A stretch of DNA of 64,000 bases, taken from assembly GCA_949358305.1 (NCBI GenBank), contig OX442314.1, positions 26,583,118 to 26,647,117 of the forward strand, in the 5' to 3' direction. Origin of the DNA: Strigamia acuminata. Taxonomy: Eukaryota > Arthropoda > Chilopoda > Geophilomorpha > Linotaeniidae. Under the pieces are notes generated by a model, which worked only from the letters and a program-made list of their open reading frames with translations, searched no databases and had not been told where the DNA came from. How positions within the stretch are numbered: the first letter of the stretch is position 1; each line of letters starts with the position of its first letter. The translations under genes and the position numbers were made by a program. Below, one piece after another: positions 42,108 to 53,503 of this stretch.

Positions 42108-45100
42108 TCAGCCGTTGATTCTTGTGAAGCTTAACTTTGCTTCCGACAGGGCCAAATTTTGTAAACGGTATTGATTCCCCATAGGAACAAGAAAAACATC
42201 ACCTTTCTTTGCAACAAACGAACTGCAGTGCACAGTGGCAGTAACATTTCCCGATATCACATTGAAAATCTAAAAACACAACAAAAATGTTATTAAAACA
42301 TTTTAAAATAGACAAATATGTGTATATTTTTTACCATAGAATGCTTTCTTAGTCGTTCCGCCTGTTTTACGCACTTCGGTCTAATAAATAAAAACCCAAA
42401 AGAAAACGCCGTATGTTTCAAGTTCACGCTCATGACGTAGGGATCGCTCGATGCAGCCGGAGCACCATCTGGCCCGCAAAATTCAACCGACGGGAATTTG
42501 CTGAATAAATCTGAAAAAAAAAATTATTATTAGAATTTTAATTAATTTTTAATCTATAAAATACAACCGATGTAAACAATTTCGTTGGTGTCTGGATTAA
42601 TCACTGGAAGCGCCTCGACCGGAGCCGACACGACGCTTTTATCCACGAGTAAATTATCCTCACTCTGGTGTGGATCTGCGTCTTGTTTAGTCTTTTTGAA
42701 GACTGCTATTCAAAAGTAAAAATTTATCAATTACGATTAATTCACTTTAAAAGAATAATGAAAACCTTTAGCACGTTTTTTCTTTAAAACGTTGCTGTGA
42801 GGATCCGGGATGGGCGTCGATATCGAATCAATGACGAATAAACCCATCGGGTCTAATCTGTATCTGGGTCTTTCCCAATCCCAAGTGGCTAGACGTGGCA
42901 TTCGAGTGCGTTTTGAGCGCCGTAGATTCTCATCTTCGTTTTCTTTCGGAATAACTAAAAAATATTTTTTTTTATATAAATATTTTCTTATTTTTACATC
43001 AACGAGTATGATTTTTTGGTCTGTTTACTTAATTGTTTCCTCAAGAGAGGATCTTGCACTTGCTCGGTTGTTTGTGGCACGCGCTTTGTTCGCCGAGATT
43101 TACCTCTACTTGAGGACTTCGTTCCGACGTTTTGTGAATCTTGAATTTTACAAATAAAATTCAACAAAATTATTAATTTTAATAAGTAACAACAAATTGC
43201 GGTTTTTTTGTTCAAAATCTACAGAATTTCGAGAAAAAAAATTATATTTTTATTTTCTGTTAGGAAAAATTTCTATATCTTTAACAAATTAAAGGCAAAT
43301 TTGTTCAATTAAAAATAATTCCGATAAACATTTACCAATTTTGTTCAACATCAACAAATATTTACCGTATTTCCTTCGCTGAGATTTACGTCGACTTGAG
43401 GGCTTTGTTCCAACGTTTTGCAAGACGGGTGAATCTGAAATTTTACAAATAAAATTCAACAAAATTATCACCTTTTAATAAACGACAACAAATTGGAAGA
43501 ATTTTTAGTTCAAAGTCTACACAATTTCGAACAATTTCAAAAATTGGATTTATCGATTTATCCAGAGCCCCAATTCGCACCTGACAATAAGGAAGACCCC
43601 CGAGTCACACCTGCTGCAAACTTTGGCTTCGCCGCCCCCTTAGTCCGCTCATCTCTATTTTTCCCAGACTGAACACGCTGACCTACCGAAAAAATAAAAA
43701 TACTTTTCAACAAACAATAATTTCTAAATAACAACTTCCTTACTTCCAACTTCATCACGAATTTTCACCAAACCATTCCTCGACCTGTTCTGTACACCTG
43801 ACCTGCTATCCACCTTATTTGGGCTTATTTTCTCCTCCTCGTCCACATTTGGGCTTATTTCCTCCTCCTCGTCCACATTTGGGCTTATTTGCTCCTCCTC
43901 GTCCACATTTAGGCTTATTTCCCTTAACCGGAGACTCCTTCTTAACCCATGCTCCTCGCTTCCGTCATTTACACTAATTTCATGACTAAAGCTCACAGTC
44001 GCTATAGCCTGACTCTTATTTAGACTTAATTTCTTCCTCAGCGGGCCTCTTCTCGGCACCGGTTCTGCGATGACCTTCTCGAGGCTCGTTGGCTTTCTGC
44101 GCCGATTACTCGAACTCTGTTCATCGGTGATCTTGTTTAAACTTTCTCGCAACACCTGTTTGTCGACCGCCTTCTTCGTTTTCTGACTTCTTCCAGGCAC
44201 CTGTTCTTCGGTGACGTCATGGTCCCGTCTTGGCCCCTTTACTTCGACGACGTTTTTAGCATTTATGCTCTGGCTCCTCAGATTCCGTCTGGCCGGCTGT
44301 TCTGCAGGTTTAGTTTTTTTATTGCGCGCAGCGACGGCCTTCTTCGTCCCATTAATCTTTTTCGTCTTCCCGGCACTTCCTTTCGTTGATTTCAAACGTT
44401 TTCCGGTCGGAATTTTTGCTTTCGAAACCTCGGTCGAGGTTTCATCGTCCTTGTAGCCGCTCGCAGCATCGCTGTCTCCTCGTCCTTCGTGAAACGAAGA
44501 CAATTCGGCCGTAACATTCTTTTTCTTTATCGGCAACTTGATTCGGTTTCTGCCCAACGATTCATCCTGAATGTCTTCATCTTCGACGACTTCGTCCAAC
44601 GTTTTAAAGGTTCTTTGAGCATCGTAGGAGAACTTGGCGTAGTGATTCAACCTCCGGAATCGTCCGTCCGTCAATGTATCGTCTAACCACTCGTGTAATC
44701 GCGATCTTTGCTCGGCTGGCGATGGACTGTGGTCAATTTTTAAGACATTTTCGTGTATCGCTTTTCTTTTCTTCACCAGTTTCATGTTTTCGTAAAGGCT
44801 TTTCAACATGTAACTTGGCTGGTCGGGCGGAAGCTCGAAATCGGCGTCGAGCCTCTCGTCTAAGTCTAAATTCAAAGTTTCGTTGCAATATTTTTCGCCG
44901 TTAGATCTTTTGTGAGAGTTTGTGCGACTCGAAGTTCGAACTTGGGCCGTTTTCTCGTTTCCTGAGTCCAGTTGTTTGGAATTAACAATTCTGTCGCAGA
45001 TTTTCATACTGTTTTCAACCAACTGGTGTCGATTGAACGATTTCTGCGAACGATTTAGATGTGCTTCCACACTTGGTTGGATTGCATCGTTGATTCCACT

Positions 45101-46268
45101 CTTTGTGAGGTTTGACGAAACATTTGCATCATCTGAGAAAAATTAAAATAGAATCAATCCTAAATTATTAATTAAATTCGATTAATTTTGTAATCATATT
45201 CGTGACACACTGATTTACCGATCTGCTTTGATTTCTAGCATATTTTGTCGAAATTTGCTGATTTCAATTCAAACCAAAGCAAGAAATCAATAAATTCGAT
45301 GAAATAAATCATAAAAATGTAACAAGTGAATAAAATCAATCAACAAACACAAAAAATTAAATAAAATAATTCACTAAAATCAAATAATGAAAAGAAATAA
45401 ACCATAAATACTAAAAATTAAATGAAATAAATTATAAAATCAAATACTCTGAGAATTAATATTCGGTGTGGATGATAATCTCTTTCTATGTCTTGGAAGA
45501 GAAAATTCTAACTGTTTTCCATCCTCTAGTCCCGAATGGCGTTCACGAGATGTATCTGAACAAATTGGTCCTTCAAATCGACGTCTTTTCAACTCGGCTT
45601 CCATGCGGGGAACCTCTTTAAAAATTTAAAATCAAACTTGTCATATTTACATTTTTTAAATTAATTATTTTGCTTTGTTTACCATCTCTATCTATCAGCC
45701 TTCCATTGGTATCCATGACCATTATACGGGGCTTCTTTGTAGTCGACATTTTGTCGGATAATTCATCTTCGCTCGATGATTTCACGGGTGAAAATGGCGA
45801 CATTCGTTTCACTCTCCGACCCTTAAAAAAATTTATTTTTTAAATTAAAACAAAAATACACATTTTTGTTCTATATTTCCGCATAAATATCTTCAAATTT
45901 CTACCGTTTGTGGGTCTCCAGCCACAGCTTGCATCGCAATACTGTCATCTTCGGTCTCAGAACTTTTGTTTTCGCCATCGTCAAAATAATCGTCATATAT
46001 CTCTAATCCGTGTTGGTTTTTCCTTATTACCTTACGCGCAACAACAACCGACTGTCTGTAAATAAAAGACATGCATTAATATACACGGTCTCACTCAGGA
46101 TTTATGTTTATTAATTATTTATTACTCATTTGTTGGTGGGAGACACCGATATCGCCATGGAGCGGGCTTATACACTCGCTGAAAAAACAACAACAAAACG
46201 TTAAAACATTTCAAATTTTTACAAAGTCAACGATTAATATGTACCGATTTTCGATCGAAATTATCCAT
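42108..46268 (-). CDS. CENPC: CENP-C, centromere protein C (13 exons, 921 codons)
   Basis: Exons, 5' to 3': 46268-46245, 46178-46126, 46055-45905, 45821-45683, 45615-45448, 45132-43744, 43682-43611, 43434-43366, 43139-43104, 42954-42766, 42705-42568, 42510-42335, 42269-42108. They sum to 2,766 nt with all phases agreeing. The N-terminal RVYKPAPWRYRCLPP is a candidate Mis12-binding region. A long acidic and basic middle follows. The CENP-C motif RRSKRTRMPRLATWDWERP lies near residues 711-729 (exon 10) and binds CENP-A nucleosomes and the H2A-H2B acidic patch. The last 130 residues form the Mif2/CENP-C cupin (VISGNVTATV, KKGDVFLVPMGNQY), the dimerisation domain. Acts as the inner kinetochore scaffold. 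The donors of exons 7 and 9 are the least certain. Confidence 0.9.
43818..43925 (-). repeat. 33-bp tandem repeat in CENP-C coding sequence
   Basis: Three to four units of 33 bp encode ISPNVDEEEEI-type repeats in exon 6, keeping the frame. The unit is nearly identical between copies, so the array is recent and likely polymorphic. Confidence 0.85.
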
Positions 46269-46603
46269 AACGTGCAAGTATTTCTCTTATGTCGTTATAA
46301 TTAGTGTTGAATAATTGAATTGTACCCGCCAAAAATATCACGAAATCCACGAAATCCTCGTGATAGTACTTATTTTCACCACCAGATGTCTCGCGCGTAC
46401 CCCAGAAAACTCACCTGCGCCGCCCGTTTCGCTACATCACAGATATAAAATATAGCGACGTCTTCTAACACGGGCGATCTTTCGTCAATCTATCCACATT
46501 ATTATTTTTTTGTTTAAAAAAAATAAAACTAAAATTTCGGCCATTCATCACAAATCGTCACACCCCTGCAGATCAAACAATAAAAGAAATAAAAATGACA
46601 GCC

Positions 46604-46675
46604 GGGCCCGTCCGGGATTTGAACCCGGGACCTCTCGCACCCAAAGCGAGAATCATACCCCTAGACCAACGGGCC
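46604..46675 (-). tRNA. tRNA-Pro (TGG anticodon)
   Basis: 72 nt. The acceptor stem pairs GGCCCGT with ACGGGCC, discriminator C. D-loop TTGGTCTAGGGGTATG, anticodon arm CTCGCTTTGGGTGCGAG with TGG, and T-arm CCCGGGTTCAAATCCCGG are all canonical; A and B boxes for RNA polymerase III are intact. No intron. Confidence 0.97.
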
Positions 46676-47094
46676 AGTGGTTGACACAGCCCAAGATTAT
46701 ATCTTTTCACGTGACTTTGAACGGCAATTAAGTTCTTCCGTGTAGCCTCAGCAGACAATTGGGAATGCTATTAAAAAACTCATTTCAAAATCCAGCAGCT
46801 TGTTGCAAATGACCCCTAATACTAATATATATTCCTCACGCATAATTGACCATAAAAATAAGACTGATTGCTTTTTTTCATTGCATCGCTGCAATAAATA
46901 AACCTGGCAGTTACTTTAGTGTATTACACTTGCAAAATGATATTGATTTTCTGTCAAAATTAATAATTACCTCCCATAACACAAATTCTCATTGAAAGGT
47001 GTAACGCTGTATCCCGTGGTCACCGTGTTGAGCATTGGAATTTGGAAAATATGTAACTACCGGTATATGTTGTCTGAGACATCCTCATTGAAGT
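46676..47094 (+). other. Upstream region of IR-C
   Basis: Contains a segment shared with the upstream regions of IR-A and IR-B (TGACCCCTAAT near 46810, 15232 and 20710; GTCAC or GTTACTTTAGT shortly after), so the promoter region was duplicated with the genes. Individual regulatory sites cannot be assigned. Confidence 0.5.
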
Positions 47095-49836
47095 ATGACT
47101 GTGCTTAAAGTTTTCGTTACCGCAATTCTTTGTCTGTATTTTGTTCCATGTAGGAATTTATATTCGGGTAAGTGTCATTAAATTGATGAATTCATATTCA
47201 ATAAGTGTCCATACTACGGTGGACATGGAAATTCGAATTTATATTCTAGATAAACCATGTGAATAACATTTTTAGGTGTTGCTGAATATGCTGATACAAA
47301 AAGTAAACTGTATTTTCATTTTCATCACACATGTAAGGTTATACACATAGTGAAAATGATGAATACCAGAAGTGTTCTACTTATCTACGATGAAGGTAAA
47401 GTCAGTATCAAATTTGTCAGGAATTAGTGATGATGATGGCGAGACAGTGTCTCATATATTTGATGTGATCTATTGAGTGTCAAGCATTAGCTTAGCATTA
47501 ATTCAAACATATTCTTTACCATTAATGACTAAATTGATTAGTAATTGTGTTTGAGTGTGTGGATGCAGTGTTCTGAGAAAAATTCCAGTACACTACGTGT
47601 AAACTAAGTTAGGTTTGCTTATCAATGTGTATTTTGAGCCAAAGCATTTTTATATAAGATATATTTTTTTTCTATTTCAGAGTTTGTTTCTTCTGCATTT
47701 CTGAAATGGCCACACACAATTAAACTTACAACATTACAATTGTCTGATAACAAAAACTCCTCAACAATTTTACCAGATCACCGCTTTGATTTATTACTTG
47801 TCTGGTTGAAACATCCAATCAACTTGCTCAAGATGTTTGAAAATGAAGTAATCTGTGCAATGCTTCACAAGTGGAAAACCATATCCATAAATTCTATTGC
47901 AGGCATTTCAATCACCTTTTGTGATTGAGAAGAAAACAATCTTGTTTCCGAAAGAAGATTATTCTCAAGCTGATTTCACTATGAGTATACACGACCTGTT
48001 AATTTGGAGGCAAAACCAAATCATTTTTCTTATCGATGCCAAAAACCACACTTGTCAGGTTATACTTCAAAATCAAGTGCACTGAGTAGAATAGTACTAA
48101 TTTGACTTTTCAATTATCAAAAATTATTTTTGTAACACTACACTGCCGTGCACTTAACGATTAATTTCTGTGTAATTTTGATTAATTTAATAGAATTTTA
48201 ATATGATTTCAATGAAATTTGTGGAGAACTTAAACTCCATTATGAAATGTGATATACAAATATCCTGTGCAGTAAAATTATGTATCTCAAACATAATCTC
48301 TACTCAGATAATTCCACCTTTCGATTACAATATCTCTATAGGAATTATTCCTGTGAGTAAAATACAAATAATGTCAACTTGTTATGTCATTTTTAATCAT
48401 TTATTTTTAGTTTATGCCTGATGCAATTGTGATTAAAAAATATGACAATGGAACAACGTTATTTAGTGGATTTGCGTACGATTTATTGATTTCTTACCTC
48501 TGTCCCATGATGAAATTACGGTTTGTCATTAAATAGAGAAACCACTCAAATAAAACTAATTTTTCTTGTAAATAGTGTGATCCAAGTGTATGGAGATCAT
48601 TTAAATAATGAAGCAATCTATGGAATGATAATTAAAAAAGTAGTGCATACATTTCAAATAAACTAATGTTTAATTATTAGTTTACGTGTTTTCTTAGGAA
48701 GTTGACACAAGCACTACAGCCTACATTATGTCTTCAGATCGAGTTCCTTATCTCGACAGTGTAGCTTTAGAAAGTAAATATGATCATTTGGCAATTGCAT
48801 TAGCAGGTGGAGCTCAAATTGAGGACTTTATGTGGTTCACATTCATCAAACCATTTAGTTATAAAATGTGGATTTGCTCAATTTTGCTTGGCCTTTTGTT
48901 AAAATTAATTTTTGAAGCAAATGTTCGCACAAACAAATTGGACAATACAAATACTAGTAAGTTATATTTCTTAATGTCGACACAGGCCAAGTAAGCCAGC
49001 TTGCTAACCCTGTAATGTTGCCACGCTTACTTGGTCTACCGCCATAGCCCTTTACAATAATACATTTCATTTTAGTAGACTTCAATAATTCGAGCAAAAT
49101 GTTTAGTTTATTGCTACTTCTATTCACTTTTTGCATCATGTCAGCTTATAGTGCAGTTCTGTACGCTTCTTTCACTGTAAAACCAAGAGTCAATGCGTTC
49201 GAAACCTTAGAAGATTTAATAAGAGATGGAGGATTTGTGTTCTATGCTCACGAAGATTTTGAAATCCACGATATTGCCAAAGTAAGCTTTATATTATTTT
49301 TCCAAATTTTTGGGAATTATCCGTGAATTTTTACAGCATGCCAAAGGAGGCAACCTCAAAGTTTTACATCACTTACTGAGTAAAAGTCCAAATGGTGGGA
49401 AAATATCCGATTTCGAAGAGATTTATGAATCCGTCGTATCAAAACCACACGCATTCATTCACTACATGAGTTTATTCCAACACGATCTGCAACACGATTG
49501 CAGACATCATCTGCTTAAAATGCCCGATAGAATCGGTCTGCCAATAGTGTTTGGTAAAAGATCAAAATTTGTCGAAGTGTTCACCCAAAAGTAAGTGAAG
49601 GAACCGATCGATTCGTTTATACATTTCTCAATTTACTCGTTTCTAGATTAATATTAATTCGAGAGTATGGTCTTCTCACTGCACTGGAGAAGACTTACAC
49701 ACCAGAAAGACGTTGCCATGTTAATTACAATTTGTTTAAACCTTGCACAATACATCAAACAATAAGTGCTTTTATTGTTTTATTGGCAGGGATTGGTGCT
49801 TCTCTTGTCCTTCTTTTAATTGAACAGGTAAAATAG
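47095..49836 (+). pseudogene. IR-C: ionotropic receptor with all ten exons and one frameshift
   Basis: Exons: 47095-47167, 47276-47395, 47681-47847, 47903-48058, 48194-48352, 48411-48639, 48698-48956, 49076-49281, 49337-49590, 49647-49836. Lengths match IR-B exon by exon except exon 2 (+9, three extra codons), exon 6 (229 instead of 231) and the 3' end. The 2-nt loss near 48520 (CGGTTTGTCATTAAATAG against AGGTTTCTGTCTTTAAATAG in IR-B) creates an immediate stop in the S1 lobe. Signal peptide (MTVLKVFVTAIL), M1 (WFTFIKPFS), M2 (SAYSAVLYASF) and final membrane helix are otherwise intact. With the two bases restored in count the length would again be 604 codons, so inactivation is recent, or a sequencing error. 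Confidence 0.85.
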
Positions 49837-50054
49837 AATAAAAATAAAATCAAGTGTGAATGCGAGAACTTCGTTAATGTTTCTTAATTCTTTATGTCCA
49901 CAGATAATAGCAATAGCGTCATTCAAGATTAAAAGCCAAAACTAGAATGAAGTTATTGATGTGGCCAATAATCAAATTCATTAATTAATCAAACAACTCC
50001 CGTTAATAAAAACACATAAAACGAAACATAAAAATCGTCAGTTATTATTTTATT

Positions 50055-50306
50055 TTAAAAGAAATTAGTGATATAGGAATTGCGCCTTAATTCAGGATAC
50101 ACATTCATACACTCTGCTGGAGGATGCAAAATCATCGTCTTGTCACTGACAATACCACTCTCGATCTCTAATTCTGCTACTAATTTGTGTATAAGGGCAC
50201 CTTTAACTTCAAGGATTCTTAAATCGCGTACTCCAACCACAACATTTCCTACGTGAAAATGTCTAAATAAACAACATGGCTGAACACTTACTGTAGTGAT
50301 TTCCAT
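50055..50306 (-). CDS. Small unidentified ORF, copy 1 (83 aa)
   Basis: ATG at 50306 opens MEITTVSVQP and the frame runs to TAA at 50055. It contains VVVGVRDLRILEVKG, LVAELEIESG and PAECMNVYPELRR. It lies tail-to-tail with IR-C, about 220 bp away. A second copy at 57668-57928 keeps the frame with a 9-bp in-frame difference, and a third fragment is at about 60687-60757. Conservation of frame after duplication suggests coding, but I do not recognise the family. The open frame extends further upstream without an ATG, so an upstream exon is possible. Confidence 0.5.
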   Translation of the reverse strand: MEITTVSVQPCCLFRHFHVGNVVVGVRDLRILEVKGALIHKLVAELEIESGIVSDKTMILHPPAECMNVYPELRRNSYITNFF

Positions 50307-50519
50307 TTTCTCTGCAAACAACTTCCCCAAAAATAAATATTCCGCCGTCACAATAATACAAAGTGGCAAAAACTAAAATAAAACACAAATTTGTAGTGAT
50401 GGCGAGGGCCCCAAATTAAATGTGCGAGTGGCGGACGGAGACGGACATCTGGTGGTAAGGTTAGGGGAAGATTTATGATCTGCGGCACTCTTTTCGCGGT
50501 CATTTTTGGTCCCTACTTG

Positions 50520-50632
50520 AACATTTTTATTCGGACTCTTCAAACTTCCCAGCCTGTAGAATGTGGAATGTTATCGATATCCTTACAGATACAGACATCA
50601 TTATTTGGAGCTCCAACATCAATTTTTGATTT
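50520..50632 (-). pseudogene. Degenerate copy of the last exon of the gene at 58143-58566
   Basis: On the minus strand IDVGAPNNDVC is readable, as in 58143-58287, but the following codons diverge and meet a stop. Homology to the intact copy breaks near 50630, where a repeat begins (TTTTCCCAGAAAAACTGTCC). Confidence 0.6.
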
Positions 50633-50900
50633 TCCCAGAAAAACTGTCCCGGTCATTAGAAGACAACATACCGTATTCGAGCGACCAAAAAATCACGATT
50701 TTTCCCTATTTTTTAAGACCATGCCCGATAACTAAAATTCAACCGGCAGCACTTGATCACTTAAATGCGGCCAAAATGTCGCGATTTTTCCCTGAAAAAC
50801 TGTCCCGCAACAAATCAACCATTTACGGCATGGCAAACACAAGCACCGTCGTGAAACCAAAAGCAATCAAATTTGAAAATTATTCAATCAAATGTTTTGA
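50625..50900. repeat. Dispersed ~275-bp repeat, copy 1
   Basis: Nearly the same sequence occurs at 60083-60355 (phrases CATACCGTATTCGAGCGACC and AACTGTCCCGCA shared). CTGAAAAACTGTCCCG and CAGAAAAACTGTCCCG also repeat inside each copy. No coding role is evident. Confidence 0.8.
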
Positions 50901-51142
50901 ATTGCTGCGATCCGGGTTTTATCAAACTAATTTCTATTAAAGTAGCTTGATTACCGCAGGTGAATGCTACAAAGAGTCTTATATCAGTGCGGCCTAATTT
51001 ATCTAGGGTTAAGTTAGGAAATAACAAGTAAATATAAAAAACCAAGTTTTTGAAAAAGGCTTTTATATTGGTGCTTCAAATCGCCGCCAGAATGCGCTAC
51101 TACCACAGATTGCCGTGATCGTGCCAAAAAACCGAGGAGGGG

Positions 51143-51292
51143 CGACATTTGACCGAATCTCTGACATTGGCTTCCGAATCCCGCCCGAATCTTTCCGAAT
51201 CCTGCCCGAATCTTTCCGAATCCCGCCCGAATCTTTCCGAATCCCACCGAATCTTTCCGAATCCCACCGAATCTTCGAATCTTGAATCTTTA
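51143..51292. repeat. Minisatellite, GAATCTTTCCGAATCCCGCCC units
   Basis: About six units of 20-21 bp with small changes (CCGCCC, CTGCCC, CCACC). Two further half-units (GAATCCCATCC) occur near 51598-51620. Confidence 0.9.
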
Positions 51293-51299
51293 AGTTGTA

Positions 51300-51800
51300 T
51301 ACAAATCGAGGAAAATAAAGACAAAATTTATGATTAAAAAATGAAATTTTTTTTTACAAAAAACTGGAATAACCAAGGGAATAACTGACAACTGTAAATA
51401 AATGTTCCACATTGAAATTGTCCTTGAAATTGTCCGTAAAATCCGAAGTAAAATCAATCAGAGGAAATTATACCTGCGCACCTCGCTGCGCGGTATCTGC
51501 ACAAAAAAAAAGATTCACATTTCACTAAAAGTTAAAATTAAAATGAAACAACATTCCCACTTCACTAAATTTATTTAAAAAAAATCATATTTATCTTTCT
51601 GAATCCCATCCGAATCCCATCCGAAAAAACCTCGCAAAAAACATTGAACAAAGTACTTTTTCTAAATAATATTTAAAAAAAAATATATATGGACAGATAG
51701 GAATTTTTGTTTTAACCAGGTTTAGCCTGGTTTCAGAATTTTTAGAACTTTTTTTGTATCGAAAACATCAGAATTCGTATCGGCAAACATTTTGGCATCC
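51300..51800. other. AT-rich spacer
   Basis: No gene, RNA or complete element recognised apart from the half-units of the minisatellite near 51600. Confidence 0.5.
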
Positions 51801-52720
51801 ATTAAAGGACACGGGTTCCGCCAGATGGCGCTGCGGTTCTAAAAAATTACACAAACCGGAAGCTGAAACATTACATTTCAGGTCACGTGACCGGACGTTG
51901 ACACAAACGTTCAAGTCAAGTTAAATAAAAGCCTTTAAAAAGGCACAATATATTTATTAATACGATTAATACAATGATAAGAATAATAATGACTAGAAAT
52001 GAATATAACGACAATGGAAAAGCGCGCAACGAATGTTGCACGCGAAAGCACGATAATGGCGTGCGTAACAACGGCAGTTGTTAGTAAGACAACGTCTTCC
52101 TTTTTCACACTCACGTACGATGGTCCTCAAAGCACGGGACGATGGTTCACTGGGCGCTCTCCTCCTCGGCTCGGCGTTCGACGGCGATGGCAAGCGATCG
52201 CGCACTTGCGATGGCGGTGGTTCACTGGAGTCGGAACTTCTTCCACACAGGACTGGATACTACGCGAATTAGCGACGGCTAAATTTAAATTCACGTGGAA
52301 AAGGCTTGCCTTGCTCGGTTGTACAAGGAAAGCTGAGACGTCTCGAAACACAAAACGGTTCACTATCAATACTTTTCGGGAGCGATAAAGCAGTGATGTT
52401 GTGAGGTTGTGTTTGTATTCAAGAGTCACGTTTGAAGCGCGGGCGTGAGCCTGGCACGCTTCAAAATTGCGCAGATTCTCTGCGCAATTAGCTTAAACTG
52501 GTGCAACAAGAGATTATTGCACCATAACGGTTAATTACCGTTTTCACCGGGACAACCTGGGGTGAGATGTGCCTAGGGAAGTTTTCTCCCTTTGGTCACA
52601 TGATCTGACTTGGCGTGTGCCAAGCCAAATTAATTAAGAGACAAATAAATTCACCTCCTAAGTGGTGAAATACTTTAAGACACCACAGAGTGAATGTTTT
52701 ACACTACAGTTAATCGTTTT
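51801..52720 (-). repeat. GC-richer segment, possible retroelement LTR remnant
   Basis: Composition differs from the neighbours (many CG dinucleotides, for example around 52000-52300). On the minus strand AATAAA lies near 51950 and GC-rich, basic open frames precede it, which would fit an LTR or promoter-proximal region, but no TG..CA borders, primer site or duplication were found. The edge GAATGTTTTACACTACAGTTAA is shared with 60361. Confidence 0.3.
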
Positions 52721-53300
52721 TCAACAATCATACTGAATTTTTTTTTTTTGTTTTTTTTTTGTAAACAAAAGTTCGTGTACCGTCGTGTACTATCGTTTTG
52801 ATTCCTGTCGATTCGGGACATGATAGTTCGATACAGAACAATTTAGTGAATACTTAAAAAAGTATTGCATATGCAAAAGGATAAACGGACGTTATGAAAA
52901 CGAAACGTAAAGTAATGTAACAATATCGATGAAATAATATTAATAGAAATGTCTACGTCGACACTATACCACAATTGAAATTTTTTTAATTTTTTAATTT
53001 TATCTGTAATTTGAACCCAAAGATTGACTGGGTCAAAAAAGGACATAAATCATGATAATCAGCAGGCTCCGCTTATGTCAATCATGCCCACCATATAATT
53101 TTCGTCCTTAAAACGTCCATATGACGTTCACTACATGAATAGTCAATCTAATCGCATTGGCTAGATTGACTGAAAACGTCCAAGCGACGTTTGTATTATT
53201 TGGGGTATATAAACCCCCCAACATTCTGAATAAAATATCAGTTGTTCTGTTAACATTCCAAGTGTTCACTATTAAACGTCTCTTACTCTGTTCCCGTCGG
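52690..53300. repeat. Promoter-like block, copy 1 (other copies at 60361-60560 and 61125-61440)
   Basis: Contains TAGTCAATCTAATC, GGCTAGATTGACTGAAAACG and a TATA box in GGGGTATATAAACCCCCC, followed by AATAAAATATCA. Copy 2 is in the same orientation with a deletion; copy 3 is inverted. A minus-strand frame starting MSFFDPVNLWVQITD (53046) has a counterpart in copy 3 (DGSFFDPVNLWAQITD), so a coding fragment is carried on the side away from the TATA box. Origin unknown; a divergent promoter of a mobile or viral-like element is one possibility. Confidence 0.55.
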
Positions 53301-53440
53301 TATGTACTTCAAGCGTCTGGATTATGCCAATCATGCATTGTCAGGCCACTGTCAGACAAATTATCGATTATTGATGTCGGGGTTGAGAAAAGTACTTCAA
53401 CGACGTTCGGCCTATCGGGGACTGAGCGGTTTCCTGGACC

Positions 53441-53503
53441 CAGGGGGAGTCGAATTGAGTCGTGTCTATGCGCAAGGTGAAGATGCAGGTGCACAGATAT
53501 GTA
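53441..53503 (+). pseudogene. MFAP1: MFAP1-like N-terminal exon fragment, left of the Tc1 insertion
   Basis: After a CCAG, the sequence encodes SMRKVKMQVHRYV, continued across the transposon at 55074 as SAGKRPEYAPHSSSE. This resembles the MFAP1 N-terminal block (EKVKVKRYVSGKRPDYAP). A stop lies just upstream in frame. The longer frame in another phase (53300-53592) is a shadow. Confidence 0.6.

Noticed and set aside
43015-43103. Extending CENP-C exon 9 to the end of its open frame
   Set aside because: The only donors at the far end leave the wrong phase for the CENP-C motif exon; the GTAAAT donor at 43103 fits.
46510-46758. ORFs overlapping 46604-46675 on both strands
   Set aside because: The sequence is a canonical tRNA-Pro; the frames are coincidental.
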